A DNA stretch of 29,186 nucleotides. It comes from Geosiphon pyriformis. Taxonomy: Eukaryota > Glomeromycota > Glomeromycetes > Archaeosporales > Geosiphonaceae. The position numbers were made by a program, and so were the translations under genes. Positions 10,740 through 21,817 of this stretch are shown here, piece after piece. The stretch spans positions 608,159-637,344 of the forward strand of contig JAAOMT010000543.1 in assembly GCA_016748015.1 (NCBI GenBank), in the 5' to 3' direction. Below the pieces are notes generated by a model. The model did no database searches and was not told where the DNA came from. It was given only the letters and a program-made list of their open reading frames with translations. Position 1 is the first letter of the stretch, and each line of letters starts with the position of its first letter.

Positions 10740-13559
10740 CTATTTAGGTAACAAACCCGCCTTTGTTAAATTAAAAGAGTTTTTACTCTATAATATAATT
10801 GTTTTTTTAATAATTATTGTATTATGCAATATTCATTAAATTATTTTTGTTTTGTTAAATTAAGATTATTATTGTTTTATATATTTTAATATTGAATAAA
10901 ATTCGTTTTATTATTTTAAAATAAAAATAATTGTAAGTTTTAAAATTAGAAAAAATTAAACCAGTATTAAATATATTTTTATTATAATTTTGCATATATA
11001 TATATAATTTTATATTAATTTTAAACTTATTAAAAAAGTTTATATATTTAATTAAAACTTAAAATATGTAACAAAAAATATTACTTACATATTTTTTATA
11101 TATAATTAATAATTAAAACTTATATTAAGCAATATAAATTAAAAAAAACTATTTGTTTTTATTTTATTTAAGTATTTAACAATTATTTATTTAAATGCTT
11201 ATTTAATTTTTTATTTTAAGTTTAATAACTTTTATATTAATACTTTATATTTTTTACAAAATTATTAAATTATTATTTTTATTATTTAAAAGACATATAT
11301 TATAGTTTTGTGGATTTTTAATCAACAAAATAATAATAATAATACTTTTAATTTAAAAAAATTTTGGTATTTATTTTTAATAATCAATAAAAAAATAATT
11401 TAAATTTTTAAAACAGTAATAAATTCAACTATAAATTTATTAAATAAGTCAATTTTTGTAAGTAAAATTTTAAAAACTTTATTATTAATTTTAAAAATAA
11501 GTAATTAAAACATAAAATAATAATAACAATATTATTTAATTTTTAATAATAAACAATTATTATTTTTTTGAATTCTTTAGAAAATTAAACAGTTATAATT
11601 TTAAAATTAATTATATATATTAATTTTTACAAGTTTAATTTACTGTTTTAATTAAATTTTTTTATTATTATTTTGATTATTTTTAATAATCTTTTATTTA
11701 TTATCTATTTAATTAAATTTATAATAAAAAAGTAGTTTTTTTTATAAAGTAGTCAAAATTTTTTTATTATATAAATAATTATTTATATTTAATACAATAA
11801 TCAAAAAAATATTGTTTAAAACACAACAAAAATAATTTAAATTTTATTAAAATTAATTTTTTGTTTTTCTGTTTAATTTGTTTTTTATTAAAAATTAATT
11901 TAATAAATAATTTTTAAATTTTTAAATTTTTGTATTTTTGGCATTTTAATACTAATTTTTTTGATGGTTATTTTTCTTGTTATACTAATACTTGTTTAAT
12001 TTTTTAGATAATTCTTAAAGTTTTTTATCTAAATATGTTTCTAAGAAGATTATTAATTATAATTAATTATCTAATCTAAAAGAAATATTTTGCATTTATG
12101 ATTGCTTTCCATCTAGATTTAAATTTATTCTTTTTACAATTAAAGCATTTTTACTAAATACTATATAATTAAAACTATTATTAAAAGCAAATACAATTGT
12201 ACAATCTAAATATAATTTCTCAAAAATTGAAATTGTTTTATATTTAATTTGTTTAAAAAAATGGTTTGCTGTTTAATAATTATCTTGATTTATATTAGAT
12301 TGCAAATAGCATTATGCTTTTTTTAGTATATTAGAATAGTTTTCTATATTATTTTGTTGTAAATATAAATGTCTATTAATTTTAGTTAAAAATTTACTAA
12401 TCATAATTAATCTTTCATTTTTTTTTTCTTAGTGGCAAATTTCTATACTTAATTCATATGTTATATTTGTTATTATTTTAATAAAAAATATATTCAATAT
12501 GGACTATAAGAACTCTTTTTTTTTTATTAAGTAAGTTAAAATATATTCAATTTATAAATTTATATTTTGACATATATTTTTTATGCTTATATATTTTTTT
12601 TAAAATTTTTTTTAAGATTGCAAGATATTATTTTTTTTATGTTTATTATAATATAAGTCTTGATAATATTATTGGAATAAATAATCAAGAATTTTGAGTT
12701 ATTTTACTGCAGCCATAAAATTAATAGTTTTTTTCTTTATTATTTCAATATTAAGAAACAATTCATGCTCAATAAATTTTTTAAATATGACTGAAGTGGC
12801 ATTGAAGTTTTGGTTTTTAATTCAAATATAACATTTTTTTACAATGTTTTTATTATCAATTATTTTATTTATTTTTTGGTATTTTTCATGTTTTAATGTT
12901 AAAAACTTATTATTAAGCAATTAATACTTTGCAAAATATCAAATTTTTCGTGTTTTCTATACACTACCATTAATAAAAATTTTCTGGACAATTTTCAAAC
13001 TAGCATTAACTTTTTTACGTCTATTATTATCATTTAACAAAATAAAATATTCAAAAATAACTCATTTTTGATTATATTTAAAGATAATTAACTGAGCATG
13101 TTGTTTTTCTAAATGTTTTTTTAACTTTTGCTCTTTTTTTATTCAACTAGTATATAAATTAACTTTACTTTCTGAATTGCTTGAAAATTTATTAGATTTA
13201 GGCCATTATAAGTCTGTAGTTAAAGTATCACTAATATTAAAAAAAGTAGTAATTTTTTAGTTCTAGCTGCTGCTTTAGAAAATAAATTATTTGGTTTATA
13301 TTTATCATAATAAGTTAACTTTGGTATTTTTTTTAATATAAAAATCTTGCTTCTTTTTTTCTATATGATTGTTATTTTTTTATACTATACTAAGTTTTTT
13401 TAATTTTGTATTTATTCTAATTACAGTTTTTATATCTTCTATATTATTTTATTTACAAATAATTGTTAATTAAAAAGATAATAAATAAGAATATTTGAAA
13501 TAAATTTCAATTTTAGTATTATAATCTAGTTGTAATTTCTCATTTTCATATTTAGTAGT
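10740..13559. other. AT-rich decayed DNA, no gene
   Basis: Almost pure A/T, with stops in all frames. A stretch around 11820-11940 is similar to 17390-17520 (see the repeat entries), so at least part of it is repetitive. T-rich segments around 12.0-13.4 kb keep a little more G and C, for example near 12700-12720 and 12950-13020. They may be older transposon remains, but no domain could be read on either strand. Confidence 0.5.
11820..11945. repeat. Dispersed AT-rich repeat, member A
   Basis: The block containing CTGTTTAATTTG, TTAAAAATTAATTTAATAAA and TAATTTTTAAA aligns to 17390-17520. There the same order reads TTACTTAATTTG, TTAAAAATTAATCTAATAAA and CAATTTTAAG. The shared order of less common segments, not just AT content, supports homology. 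The identity of the parent repeat is unknown. Confidence 0.4.
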
Positions 13560-13930
13560 TGACAATATATTGTATTATTTATAAATTTAATGTTCAAAAA
13601 AGAATATCCAAAATATAATAATGTGATCAAAGAGCTAAAATCTTTAAACATAATTAAAGTTGATACTATGCACTTCTTTTCTATTAGTTACTTAATATTT
13701 TATATATAGTTTCTATATTATATTAGTGAAAAAATTGAAAAAAATATTATCTATTTATGAATTTGATCAAAACTTGTAATTAATTTTGAAAATACTATGT
13801 ATTTTAATAATAATTTACATATTTTTAAAGATATTAAATTTTTACAAGTAAGAAGTTTATTAGGTTTTTACAAAAAAATCTGGGTTTTATTTATTTAAAC
13901 TAATATATTTTATACATTTTTTGCATTAAA
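13560..13930 (+). mobile_element. Possible Ty3/Gypsy-like reverse transcriptase remnant
   Basis: A translation at 13827-13890 reads KDIKFLQVRSLLGFYKKI. This resembles the xVRSFLGLxxYYRRFI block that follows the RT palm in Ty3/Gypsy polymerases. About 280 bp upstream, 13558-13575 reads VVDNIL, comparable with the YxDDIL catalytic box with D-to-N. Between them, 13655-13690 gives LKLILC-SFLL, like the LKL-KC-FF segment. The blocks fall in order at roughly the right spacing, although the last interval is too long and the frames are broken. The evidence is suggestive only; chance similarity in AT-rich DNA is possible. Confidence 0.35.
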
Positions 13931-15790
13931 ATAAACTCATTAAAAATATATAACATTAAAAAAAAGAGCTATTCAAGATTATAGTCTTTAAGACAACTTT
14001 AATTCTCTTAATTAAAATAAAGCCAAAGATTTTTCAATTTTAACCTGATTTTCCTAAATTAATACCAATTAATATAAGTTTTTTGATTATTATAATAAGC
14101 TATTATATATTATATTCTAATAAGTTATTGAAATATTCAACAATTGAAATTTTTTTTATAGTCTAGAAAACCAATTTTAAAATTAGATTATGATTTGGTT
14201 GAATACATGATAGGTATTTTAATTGTTATATTTCTTTTAATATAATTTATTATTCAAATATTAAATTTAACTATAAACTTTTATTATAGAAGATTTTATA
14301 TATCTTTTAGATTCAAGCAATTATTTAAAATATAATATTATAGTTATTGAAAAGTTATTTGTAAATTTAAAGTAAGTATTTACATTATCATAAAAATAAT
14401 ACTAATTAAAATTTTCAAAATTGGTTACTGTTTTTTATCTTTTATAGATTGTAAAAATAGTTTGCAAGTTTTTTTTTCAGATCTGATTAAATTAATTTTT
14501 AATCATAAATACTACTTTTCTGCTTTATATTTTTAAGCTTTTAATCATTTTTTTCATTAGATAAAACACAATTTATTTTTAAAATTTTATAAAAAAAAGT
14601 ATTCAAAATATTAGTTATTAAAAAACATATATTGTAAGATATTATAGAAAAATATTATATTATACACATAAAAATTATGTTTAAATATAATATTTTTTAA
14701 AATTGTTATATAATTATTATAAGTTTAATTTTACAGAATTTATTTATAAGATATTTCAAAAGATTTAATAACAATAATATTTATATATATAAATCTTCAT
14801 ATGTGGTGCCATTGAAATTTTTTGCTACTATAAATAATTGGAAAAATACTTTTTTCTGTGTTTAAAGTTATATTAGTATACATAATACACAATTTAACAC
14901 CATAAATTAAAAAAGTTTTTTAGTAGAATCTGCTTTAGTTTCTTTTATACAGCATATTTTTAATTAGAAACCAATTGAAAATACATCAAAAACTTTAAAT
15001 AAAAATTTTTTTTTCTTATTCATATCTTCATTATTATATATTATTATATAACAATAAAAGTTGACAAATGTCTTTGAAAATCAACATATGTAAAATAAAA
15101 TATTTGAAAAAATAAAATTAAAAGTCAGAGTTTTAAATAATATAAATATCAGCCAATCATATATTTAATTTAATTCAATGATCAAATTATATAATTAATT
15201 TTTTTTGATTATAATATTATCTCATTTAGTTCTTCTAACTTATTTTGAAAACTTTGTTTTAAGATCTCCAAAAAAACCTTATATTTGTCTAAACTGATAT
15301 ATTGACATAATAAAAACAAGCATATAAAAAAAACCAACTTTAATAGAATGCAAATTATTGATTAAACATTAGATAACAAGATAAATATTGAACTTATTAT
15401 ACAAAAAAACCTAAAAATTACATAAAAGTTAACAATTATAGTGTTTACAAAAGCATTTGGCAGACTTTTTTAACCACAGATAAAAACAAAGATATCTACT
15501 AAGCTATTAAATAGTATTGTCTATTTTAAGACATATGTTTCAAATATTAAAATATATAATACTACAAAAAAAAATAAGTCATTGTTACCAGTAGAATTTT
15601 AGCTATTAATTAGCATGAAATTACCCTTTTAATTTCTATTATTAAGTAGCATATATTATTATTATTTCGATTATTACTTATTATTTAATCAAATTATCAA
15701 ATATTATTACTCAATTAATAATCCGATTTGTACTCTAGAAATTAAGATGATCAAATTACACAATATCCTGAACCATTTAACATAGTCAAA
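13931..15790. other. AT-rich decayed DNA, no gene
   Basis: No open frame with protein-like composition was found. If the Gypsy-like reading just upstream is right, RNase H and integrase remnants would fall here. I could not recognise an integrase zinc finger or any catalytic triad, and no LTR pair was found. Confidence 0.45.
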
Positions 15791-15890
15791 ATTCGCCGAA
15801 ATTAATGGAAATTGGCCGAAATAATCAATAGTTCAGTGAAATAACTTGTAGTTTGCCAAAATATATTTTTAGTTCACCCAAATTATAGTA
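15791..15890. repeat. Five tandem 20-bp units (GCCGAAAT-type)
   Basis: Units begin at 15791, 15811, 15831, 15851 and 15871 with an exact 20-bp period; the last is shifted by one base. Each starts with a variant of ATTCGCCGAA or GTTCRSYGAA, followed by an AT-rich half. The first two are the best preserved (ATTCGCCGAA and ATTGGCCGAA), and later ones drift by transitions (TTTGCCAAA, TTCACCCAAA). It opens an island of moderate GC in decayed surroundings. Confidence 0.8.
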
Positions 15891-16107
15891 AAGAAAAAAG
15901 TGCAAATTCAAAGACTAGTACTACAACAAGTTATATAAAAAAAAAGCTTCTCTCTTCAAGAAAATATATCTTCTCATAGTATTTTATCATAGTACTTTAC
16001 TTTAGATATCTTAATTAAAACAAATCATCTTTTACACATTCAAATAAAAATTAAATATTTGAAAACCAAATTCTTAAATTATTACACTTGAAATTCTCTC
16101 AACACAA

Positions 16108-16153
16108 CTAACGTTTTGAAATTGATTAGCTATCAATTTCAGTAATCTGTTAG
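16108..16153. repeat. Imperfect inverted repeat (hairpin)
   Basis: GAAATTGA (16118-16125) and TCAATTTC (16133-16140) pair perfectly around the 7-nt loop TTAGCTA. CTAAC (16108-16112) and GTTAG (16149-16153) extend the pairing outward. Confidence 0.7.
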
Positions 16154-16259
16154 TGACTTCAGGCCTGAATAAAAAGCGTTTCCCTTGATAAAATCCCATT
16201 TTTTTTACATTTCTTTTATTTTTCTTTTCTTTTCTTATTATAATCATTAGGGTAACCTA

Positions 16260-16384
16260 CAGACAAAATTCTTGTAGAAGAGTTGACTTTTACAGCAAAG
16301 TAACTACACATTTTAGTAAGCTTTCAGACAAGCAATTCCTGAGTAAGAGTTGACATTTACTACAATATAACTACACAAAATAAC
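16260..16384. repeat. Two-copy direct repeat of about 65 bp
   Basis: Unit 1 (16260-16324) and unit 2 (16325 to about 16384) both run CAGACAA, then ATTC-TG, then AGAGTTGACWTTTA, then TAACTACACA. Differences are scattered substitutions and short indels, so this is an older tandem duplication. Confidence 0.75.
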
Positions 16385-16440
16385 TGGCACGGAATTGGCC
16401 ATTCTACTTATAAGCCCAGCAGTTCAAATTATAGGAGATA
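16380..16440 (+). other. Weak tRNA-like A-box/B-box pair, SINE candidate
   Basis: TGGCACGGAATTGG at 16385-16398 resembles an RNA polymerase III A box. CAGTTCAAATT, about 35 bases further on, resembles a degenerate B box (GGTTCGAATCC). Spacing is tRNA-like, but no acceptor stem or anticodon arm folds convincingly, so this is not called a tRNA. It could be the head of a decayed tRNA-derived SINE. Confidence 0.25.
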
Positions 16441-16607
16441 ATTTGAAGATAAATTCAGTTATTGGAGGTCCAACTACTTCCTGAGAACGTGAATTTACAG
16501 CAAATTAACATTAAACAGCATTTAAGAAAAGAGACCAAAAACCTCTAGTAACACCATCTATAATTTGTTACAGAGTTCATTTATTAAAAAATTAATTATA
16601 TTAATTT

Positions 16608-16990
16608 TTTTCATAAATTTTGAGTCATGTTCTTGCTTTAAGATATAAAAATTGAGATAAGTGATTAATCTTTTGTAATATTTTTTAATATTAAACATTT
16701 TACTTATAGTATTATTCTTAAGTCAATAGCCAATTATATTATAATTATTTCACTTTTTGTTTCAAATCTGCTGTTTTTGGCACCAAAGCTGATTGTTTTT
16801 GATGTTTATCAAAAAAAACACAAAATTACAAATAGAATACAAATAATATTTTCAAATTTTTCAACAATTATTTTTAATACTTTTATAATTCCTTTAGTAC
16901 TTGATGTAAATAATATTAATATCTGAATTTTTGTTCTGATAATGACAACTGAATATAGTAGTAGTATAAATAGAATATTTATAATTAATA
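16608..16990. other. AT-rich spacer, no gene
   Basis: Nothing recognisable. A 71-codon minus-strand open frame at 16809-17024 is hydrophobic (I/L/V-rich), as expected from random AT-rich sequence, and has no family resemblance. Confidence 0.4.
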
Positions 16991-17248
16991 ATACTGTGTT
17001 ATTAGCAGAAAACACACAAGCCAAAAAATATTATATTTTAATAAAAAAGTAATTATCTAAAAATTAGATTAATATTAATTAAAAGCCTTACTGAAAATGA
17101 TAATACTTTGATAATTTATTACATAGTAATAAAACTTTAATAATTGTTGATTGGCTAAAATCTGATTAATTGGCATCTAAAAATTAAATATTAATAATAA
17201 AAATGGCTAAATTAAATTTTAATAACTTTATAAAATATAATATAATTC

Positions 17249-17313
17249 AAAAAATTAAACTGTAAATATAAAAGAAAAAAATTTAATCTATTATATTTAC
17301 AGTTTAGTTTTTT
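17249..17313. repeat. Inverted repeat with 22-bp arms
   Basis: AAAAAATTAAACTGTAAATATA-type arm 17249-17270 pairs with 17292-17313 with one mismatch, around a 21-nt spacer. It lies near the predicted 5' region of LINE copy 3. Confidence 0.75.
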
Positions 17314-17389
17314 AAAATTATTAAAATTAAAAAACTAGATATAATTTAAGATTATATAAATTTTTTAATAACTATAAATAGTTTGCACT

Positions 17390-17520
17390 ATATAATAAAA
17401 ATAACTTAAATTATTGAAAACTTAATTTTTTTCTTTTACTTAATTTGTTTTTTTGTTAAAAATTAATCTAATAAACAATTTTAAGACTTTTGAATTTAAT
17501 TTCTAAACAAACATTTTACT
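17390..17520. repeat. Dispersed AT-rich repeat, member B
   Basis: This aligns with 11820-11945. The TTTTTTCTTTTACTT-AATTTGT stretch also loosely resembles the pyrimidine-rich leader of the younger LINE (19800-19830). Both members might therefore derive from LINE 5' regions. The resemblance is not firm. Confidence 0.4.
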
Positions 17521-19731
17521 AAATTTTATATATTAATTTAATATATTTCTTTAATCAAACTTATTTTAAAACCATTTATATAAAAAATAACAATATTAAT
17601 TAACTTTTTTATGTAGTAATTTTTAAATAATAATTTTTAAATTTGAATAGCAACATATTAATTAGTTAAAACTTTCTTTAAAACAGAAAAAAACTATTAA
17701 CAATATCTATGTTTAAAATTTTTTCAAGTAATTCAAATATAATATTTATAATTAATATTTTTAATAATTAAAATATGCTATTGGTTCTTTAATATATTTA
17801 TTGTATTTTTAAACAAAAAAAATAATATATTATTGTTTTTATTTAGAAAAAATACATAAAACTTTATTAAATAATTAAATAATTTTAAAAAAATAATTAT
17901 AATCAACTAATATAACAATAAATACAAATTTTAAATTATTAATAACTATTTTTAAAATTTATTTATTATATAATTTTCAAAAAAAATATTTATTAACAAA
18001 TAACTAAATAAATATTTGTTAATATTCAAATCTCTAATTTAATTTCTAAATTATAAATAAAATTAAAATAAAATTAAAATTTAGATAAAGTTATTATTAA
18101 ATATGTTAAAATAATTTAAAAATTAATTAAATAAATAAATACCAAAATTAAACCAAAAAACAAAACATTTATATTTTTATAACAAAATTATGAACTAATT
18201 TATTATATGTTTTTTAGTTTTTTGTTTTTAAAAATAATTTTACAAAAATATAGCCATTAAATATGTTTAAAAAATTAATAATTAATTTCTTTATATTTAA
18301 AAAAACAAAAAAAAAGCCAAGTAAATTTTATTTTGAATTTCAATAAAGCTTTTTTCTTTACTATTAAAATAAATAACTTGAAACTTTATTTATTGTTAGT
18401 TAATATATTAAAAACATAAAAAAAATTTTTAACAAATAATTACTAATTTTATTTTAGGTTTATATCTTAAAAAAAAAAGAAAAAAAAATTAAAACAATCT
18501 AAAATATTTTGTCTTAAATATAACAATTCTTAAGATTGCTTAATAACAAATGTATTTTTATAATCTTTAAAAAAAATATGAATAAAAATTTCAAGAAAAT
18601 TTCAAAAAAAAATATTAACTTATAATTTCAATATAAATAAAAGTTGTTATATTAATAAAAATAATTATCTACTATTATAAAACTAAAAAAAGTTCAAAAA
18701 AAATAAAAAATAAATTTCATTAAATAAGACTATAAATTTTTTAAATACTTTTTATATAAATATTTAAAAAAAAAATTTTACATTAAAATTTATTTAAATC
18801 TAATTATTTTTATTGCTAAAAAAATATAATTTATATTAAGAAAACTTTTATAAAAAAATTTAATTAATAAAATTTTAATAGCTATTTAAAAAGAGTTTTT
18901 ATTAAATACTAAATATTATTATTTATTATTTTAAACTTAAAATTAAGCTAAATTAAATAGCATAAATTTAACATTTTTTTTATTACTTTTAATTAAAATC
19001 TATTTTCCAAATTTACATCAATAATAAATATCTTATTATTCTCATTTAATATTTTATTTTAATTAATTTTTACTTATCTATTAATATTAATTAAATAAAA
19101 ATATAGTTTTCTTATTTTATTGTTTTTTTTTTAAATAATATGTCTAACATTTTTATCAAATTCTAAAATACTAGTAACTTAAGTTTTTTTTATGATTTTA
19201 AATAATAAGTTTAATAAAATAAGTCTTAAAAAAATATTAATTTTAAAAAATTCTAAGATTTAAGTTTAGTTAATTTTTTAATAAAAAATATAATTATTAA
19301 GATTATTATATAAATAAACTTCAAAGATATAATAAAAACAATTAACTTTATTTTATTTTTGTTAGTTTTATTAATACAGTAATTAACAAAAATATAACAA
19401 ATATTAATAATTTTTTTTAATATTAATTACTATTTTTATTGTTTTAAATAAACTTTTGAATATGTAATTGGATTTTTTTTTACAAATAAACAAACAAAAA
19501 TTGATAAAAGTGAAATATTAAAAATATAAATAATATTAAATAATTTTAATTTAAAAGTACTATATTGGTTAATTTTATGTTATTTTATATTAATTTGTTA
19601 TTTTATAATAATTTTTAAATTTAAATATTATGTAAAATATAATTTAAAAAATAGTATATTTTTAGCTAATAAAGTTTTTTCTAAAATATAACATAAAAAA
19701 TATACTAATGTTTTTATTAAGCTGTTATTTA

Positions 19732-19744
19732 AATTATATAAGCT
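19732..19744. repeat. Target-site duplication, left copy
   Basis: AATTATATAAGCT here matches AATTATACAAGCT at 26640-26652 in 12 of 13 positions; the single difference is T/C. The pair exactly brackets the element between its 5' leader and its poly-A end, as expected for target-primed reverse transcription. Confidence 0.85.
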
Positions 19745-20497
19745 CTCATCGATCCTTTAATCACAATAGAAGCAAAGAAAGTTTGTCACAGAAATAGCTT
19801 TTTCTTTTACCTTTTACTCTTTGTTTTTACAGTTATTTTTCTTCCTACACTTTTATTTGTTGCTATAGAACTGGAGGGCTCTTTTTTTGGTGGTTCTGGT
19901 GCTGGTTCAGCTGGGTTGAGGATCCAGTTTGGCGGTAAAAAGAAAGCTTGTGTAGATAGTATTTATTCTCATGGTCTGTTGTTCAAGAAGCCAAAAAAGC
20001 CTACAGCCAGTAATGTGGTCAACTTGTCTGCTGGCTCTCTGAGCCTGGAGAATGTTGGAGATACTGGTGCCAAGCCTGTGGTGTCCTGGGAAAGTGAAGT
20101 TGATAGTGTTTTTAGCAGTGTGAGCGATCTTTTAGATACTGAGTATGTGGAGACCACAGTGGCTGAGAAAGCCTGTTATATTGGATCAGATGCAGATAAT
20201 GACATGGATGAAGCAACACCAAAAAAAATTTGCATGTGAATGTACGCACTGGGCAATCTGCTGAAGCAGCCTGTGTTTGGACATATAAGTGACAATGATG
20301 GTGTGTTGGAACTTTTTTCTCATGTGAGTGGTGGGTCCAATCAGTTGCCACCACTCAGGTTACATGCCATGGTAAAACAGAGTTTTAATTCAACAAAATC
20401 GTTTGCATTAGATATTGAAGTGTCAACTGTTCCTGGCAAAACAAATGTTGATAAGTTGATGGCAATAAAAAAATTTTTTTATAGGATTGATGGTTTT

Positions 20498-20510
20498 GGG
20501 GGGGGGGGGG
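20498..20510 (+). repeat. Thirteen-G homopolymer in ORF1
   Basis: An uninterrupted run of 13 G, the most extreme GC feature in the window, encodes Gly-Gly-Gly-Gly after Gly-Phe. The reading frame is correct on both sides. The length is unstable by nature and could also be miscounted by sequencing. Confidence 0.9.
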
Positions 20511-21813
20511 CGTTAACTTCCTCAAAATTTTCAGGCATAATAAGATTATCTTTTACTTCAGAGTTGAGTTTAAAAAACACTAGAAAAATGGCAATCAGTG
20601 AAAAGATTCTTGTTAATGATGATATTAGAAAAGTAAACAATTGCTCAGATCGGAAAGTAATTATCAGGAAGATCTTAGTGGATCTTCCCAAATCAGCAAT
20701 TGAGGCAGTGTTTTCCAAGTTTGGTAAGATTATTTCTGTTAAGTTGTAGCTTGTTGGTCTTTGGCAAAAGGCCTTGGTAGAATATAAATTATTTGAGATG
20801 GCTGATTTGGTCACAGCTAGATAGTCTGTGCTTGTGAGAAAAAATTCTGTTTGTGTGGCAAAAACAATTGGTAATAAACAAACATGGGTATCCAGAGATC
20901 AACATCGGACATTGTTTTACACTCTCCCAATTGGCACTACTGCTCATGATCTTTTTGGTCTGTTAGATTCATATGGTGGGAAGACCTGTGTCATTGGCTG
21001 TAATCTGATTATGTATGTTCGTGATAGGTGTGCTGTCATTTGTTTTGTTGATGAAGCATCCAAATTGGCTGCTATTGGTTCGGCTCCGATTTTCAAGGGT
21101 GTGGGTTTGCATTGGGCTGGTCTTTTTCTGGCCTGTTGTATGGCATGTAAACAGTTCGGTCATGTTTTTGGTGCCTGTTCTGTGGGTAAGAATTCTGGTG
21201 GTCATGGCAAGCATGTGGTTACCTCTCAGAATTGGGTTCATCTGGCTAATATATATAGGAAGAAGCACACTCCTATTACCCATCTAGTTTCCTTTGGTAG
21301 TAAAACATGGGCCCAGATCACTGGCAACTCTCCTTTTTGTGTGGCTTCTTCGGTCGCTTCTGGTATTGGTTTGATTCCAGGTGTAAAACCTTTTTCAATG
21401 GCTTCTGGGTCTCTTGATATCTCTGATTTGGGTGATCATTTGGCATCTTTGGAATGCTTTTTAGAGCTCTTAGCTGATCGGGTTTCCAGTATTGTGAAAA
21501 AACTGAGCTTTGTTAAATTGGTGCTACTGGTGTCTCTTTCTTGTGTTTTTTTTTCAGCTATTTTTGCACCTATGGGTTTGGTTAAAGATTCAGATATGGC
21601 TCTGGATGATGGATTGACTTTGTCTGTTTTCTCTTTTTCTGGTGCTGATGAATCTGCTGTTGTTCTTAGTTCTAGTGGCTTGAAGGTTCTTATCTCTAAA
21701 GTAGGTGGTTTGAAATCTAAGATGTTTGCTTTGGAGGCTTCTATTGGTTCAGTTTTGGTGAAATTGGATCTTTTGTGTTCTAATTCAGGTTCTTCTATTC
21801 ATTCTCCGTCCCA

Positions 21814-21817
21814 ATGA
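21814..21817 (+). promoter_or_regulatory. ATGA overlap coupling ORF1 stop to ORF2 start
   Basis: The ORF1 stop TGA (21815-21817) overlaps an ATG (21814-21816) that opens ORF2 in the +2 frame relative to ORF1. The first residues after it (MSNLVWKFAMCN) lead straight into the endonuclease domain. A one-base-offset stop/start of this type is known to support termination-reinitiation in some non-LTR retrotransposons. This arrangement is therefore likely how ORF2 was translated. Confidence 0.75.

Larger units (their letters stand above)
15891..16607. other. Moderately GC island, non-coding repeat of unknown type
   Basis: The base composition here is distinctly less AT-rich than on either side. 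It contains a hairpin, a duplicated 65-bp unit and a tRNA-like box pair, but no open frame of note. It could be a short interspersed element or a non-autonomous DNA transposon. Terminal repeats could not be established. Confidence 0.45.
16991..19744 (+). mobile_element. Decayed LINE copy 3, 5' half, split by a nested insertion
   Basis: This is the upstream half of an old copy of the same LINE family. Firm matches to the younger element are 19620-19690 to 22690-22760 (GATTTGGATACTATG versus AATTTAAATATTATG, continuing for about 70 bp), and 19185-19290 to 22245-22330 (the LGLVNS segment of the endonuclease). Weaker is 18290-18330 to 21290-21330 (the GSKTWAQ segment of ORF1). The offset of about 3.0-3.05 kb is constant, so a full-length 5' end would lie near 16.7-17 kb; the boundary given is approximate. 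All reading frames are destroyed by G:C-to-A:T change. It continues in register at 26653. Confidence 0.7.
19745..21817 (+). pseudogene. LINE ORF1 (RNA-binding/chaperone-type protein), three stops
   Basis: The frame is open from the element's 5' end. I see no in-frame ATG before the G/S-rich start (GGSGAGSAG, about 19889-19915), so the initiator is undefined. Premature stops are TGA 20237-20239, TAG 20747-20749 and TAG 20822-20824; the natural stop is TGA 21815-21817. The N-terminal third is acidic and Ser-rich. A middle region (about 20640-20800: KVIIRKILVDLPKSAIEAVF, then KFGKIISV) looks like an RRM-type fold. Then comes a CX2CX4HX4C zinc knuckle at about 21136-21177. The C-terminal part is a Ser/Leu-rich region likely to form a coil (about 21420-21810). 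In LINEs this protein binds element RNA. A 13-G run inside the ORF is in frame. It is followed by an ATGA overlap with ORF2. Confidence 0.85.

Noticed and set aside
16380-16440. A functional tRNA gene
   Set aside because: The A-box and B-box resemblance is weak and no acceptor stem or anticodon arm could be folded.
16809-17024. Small membrane protein on the minus strand
   Set aside because: Its hydrophobic composition is expected from random AT-rich codons (Ile, Leu, Phe), with no relative and no leader or context.
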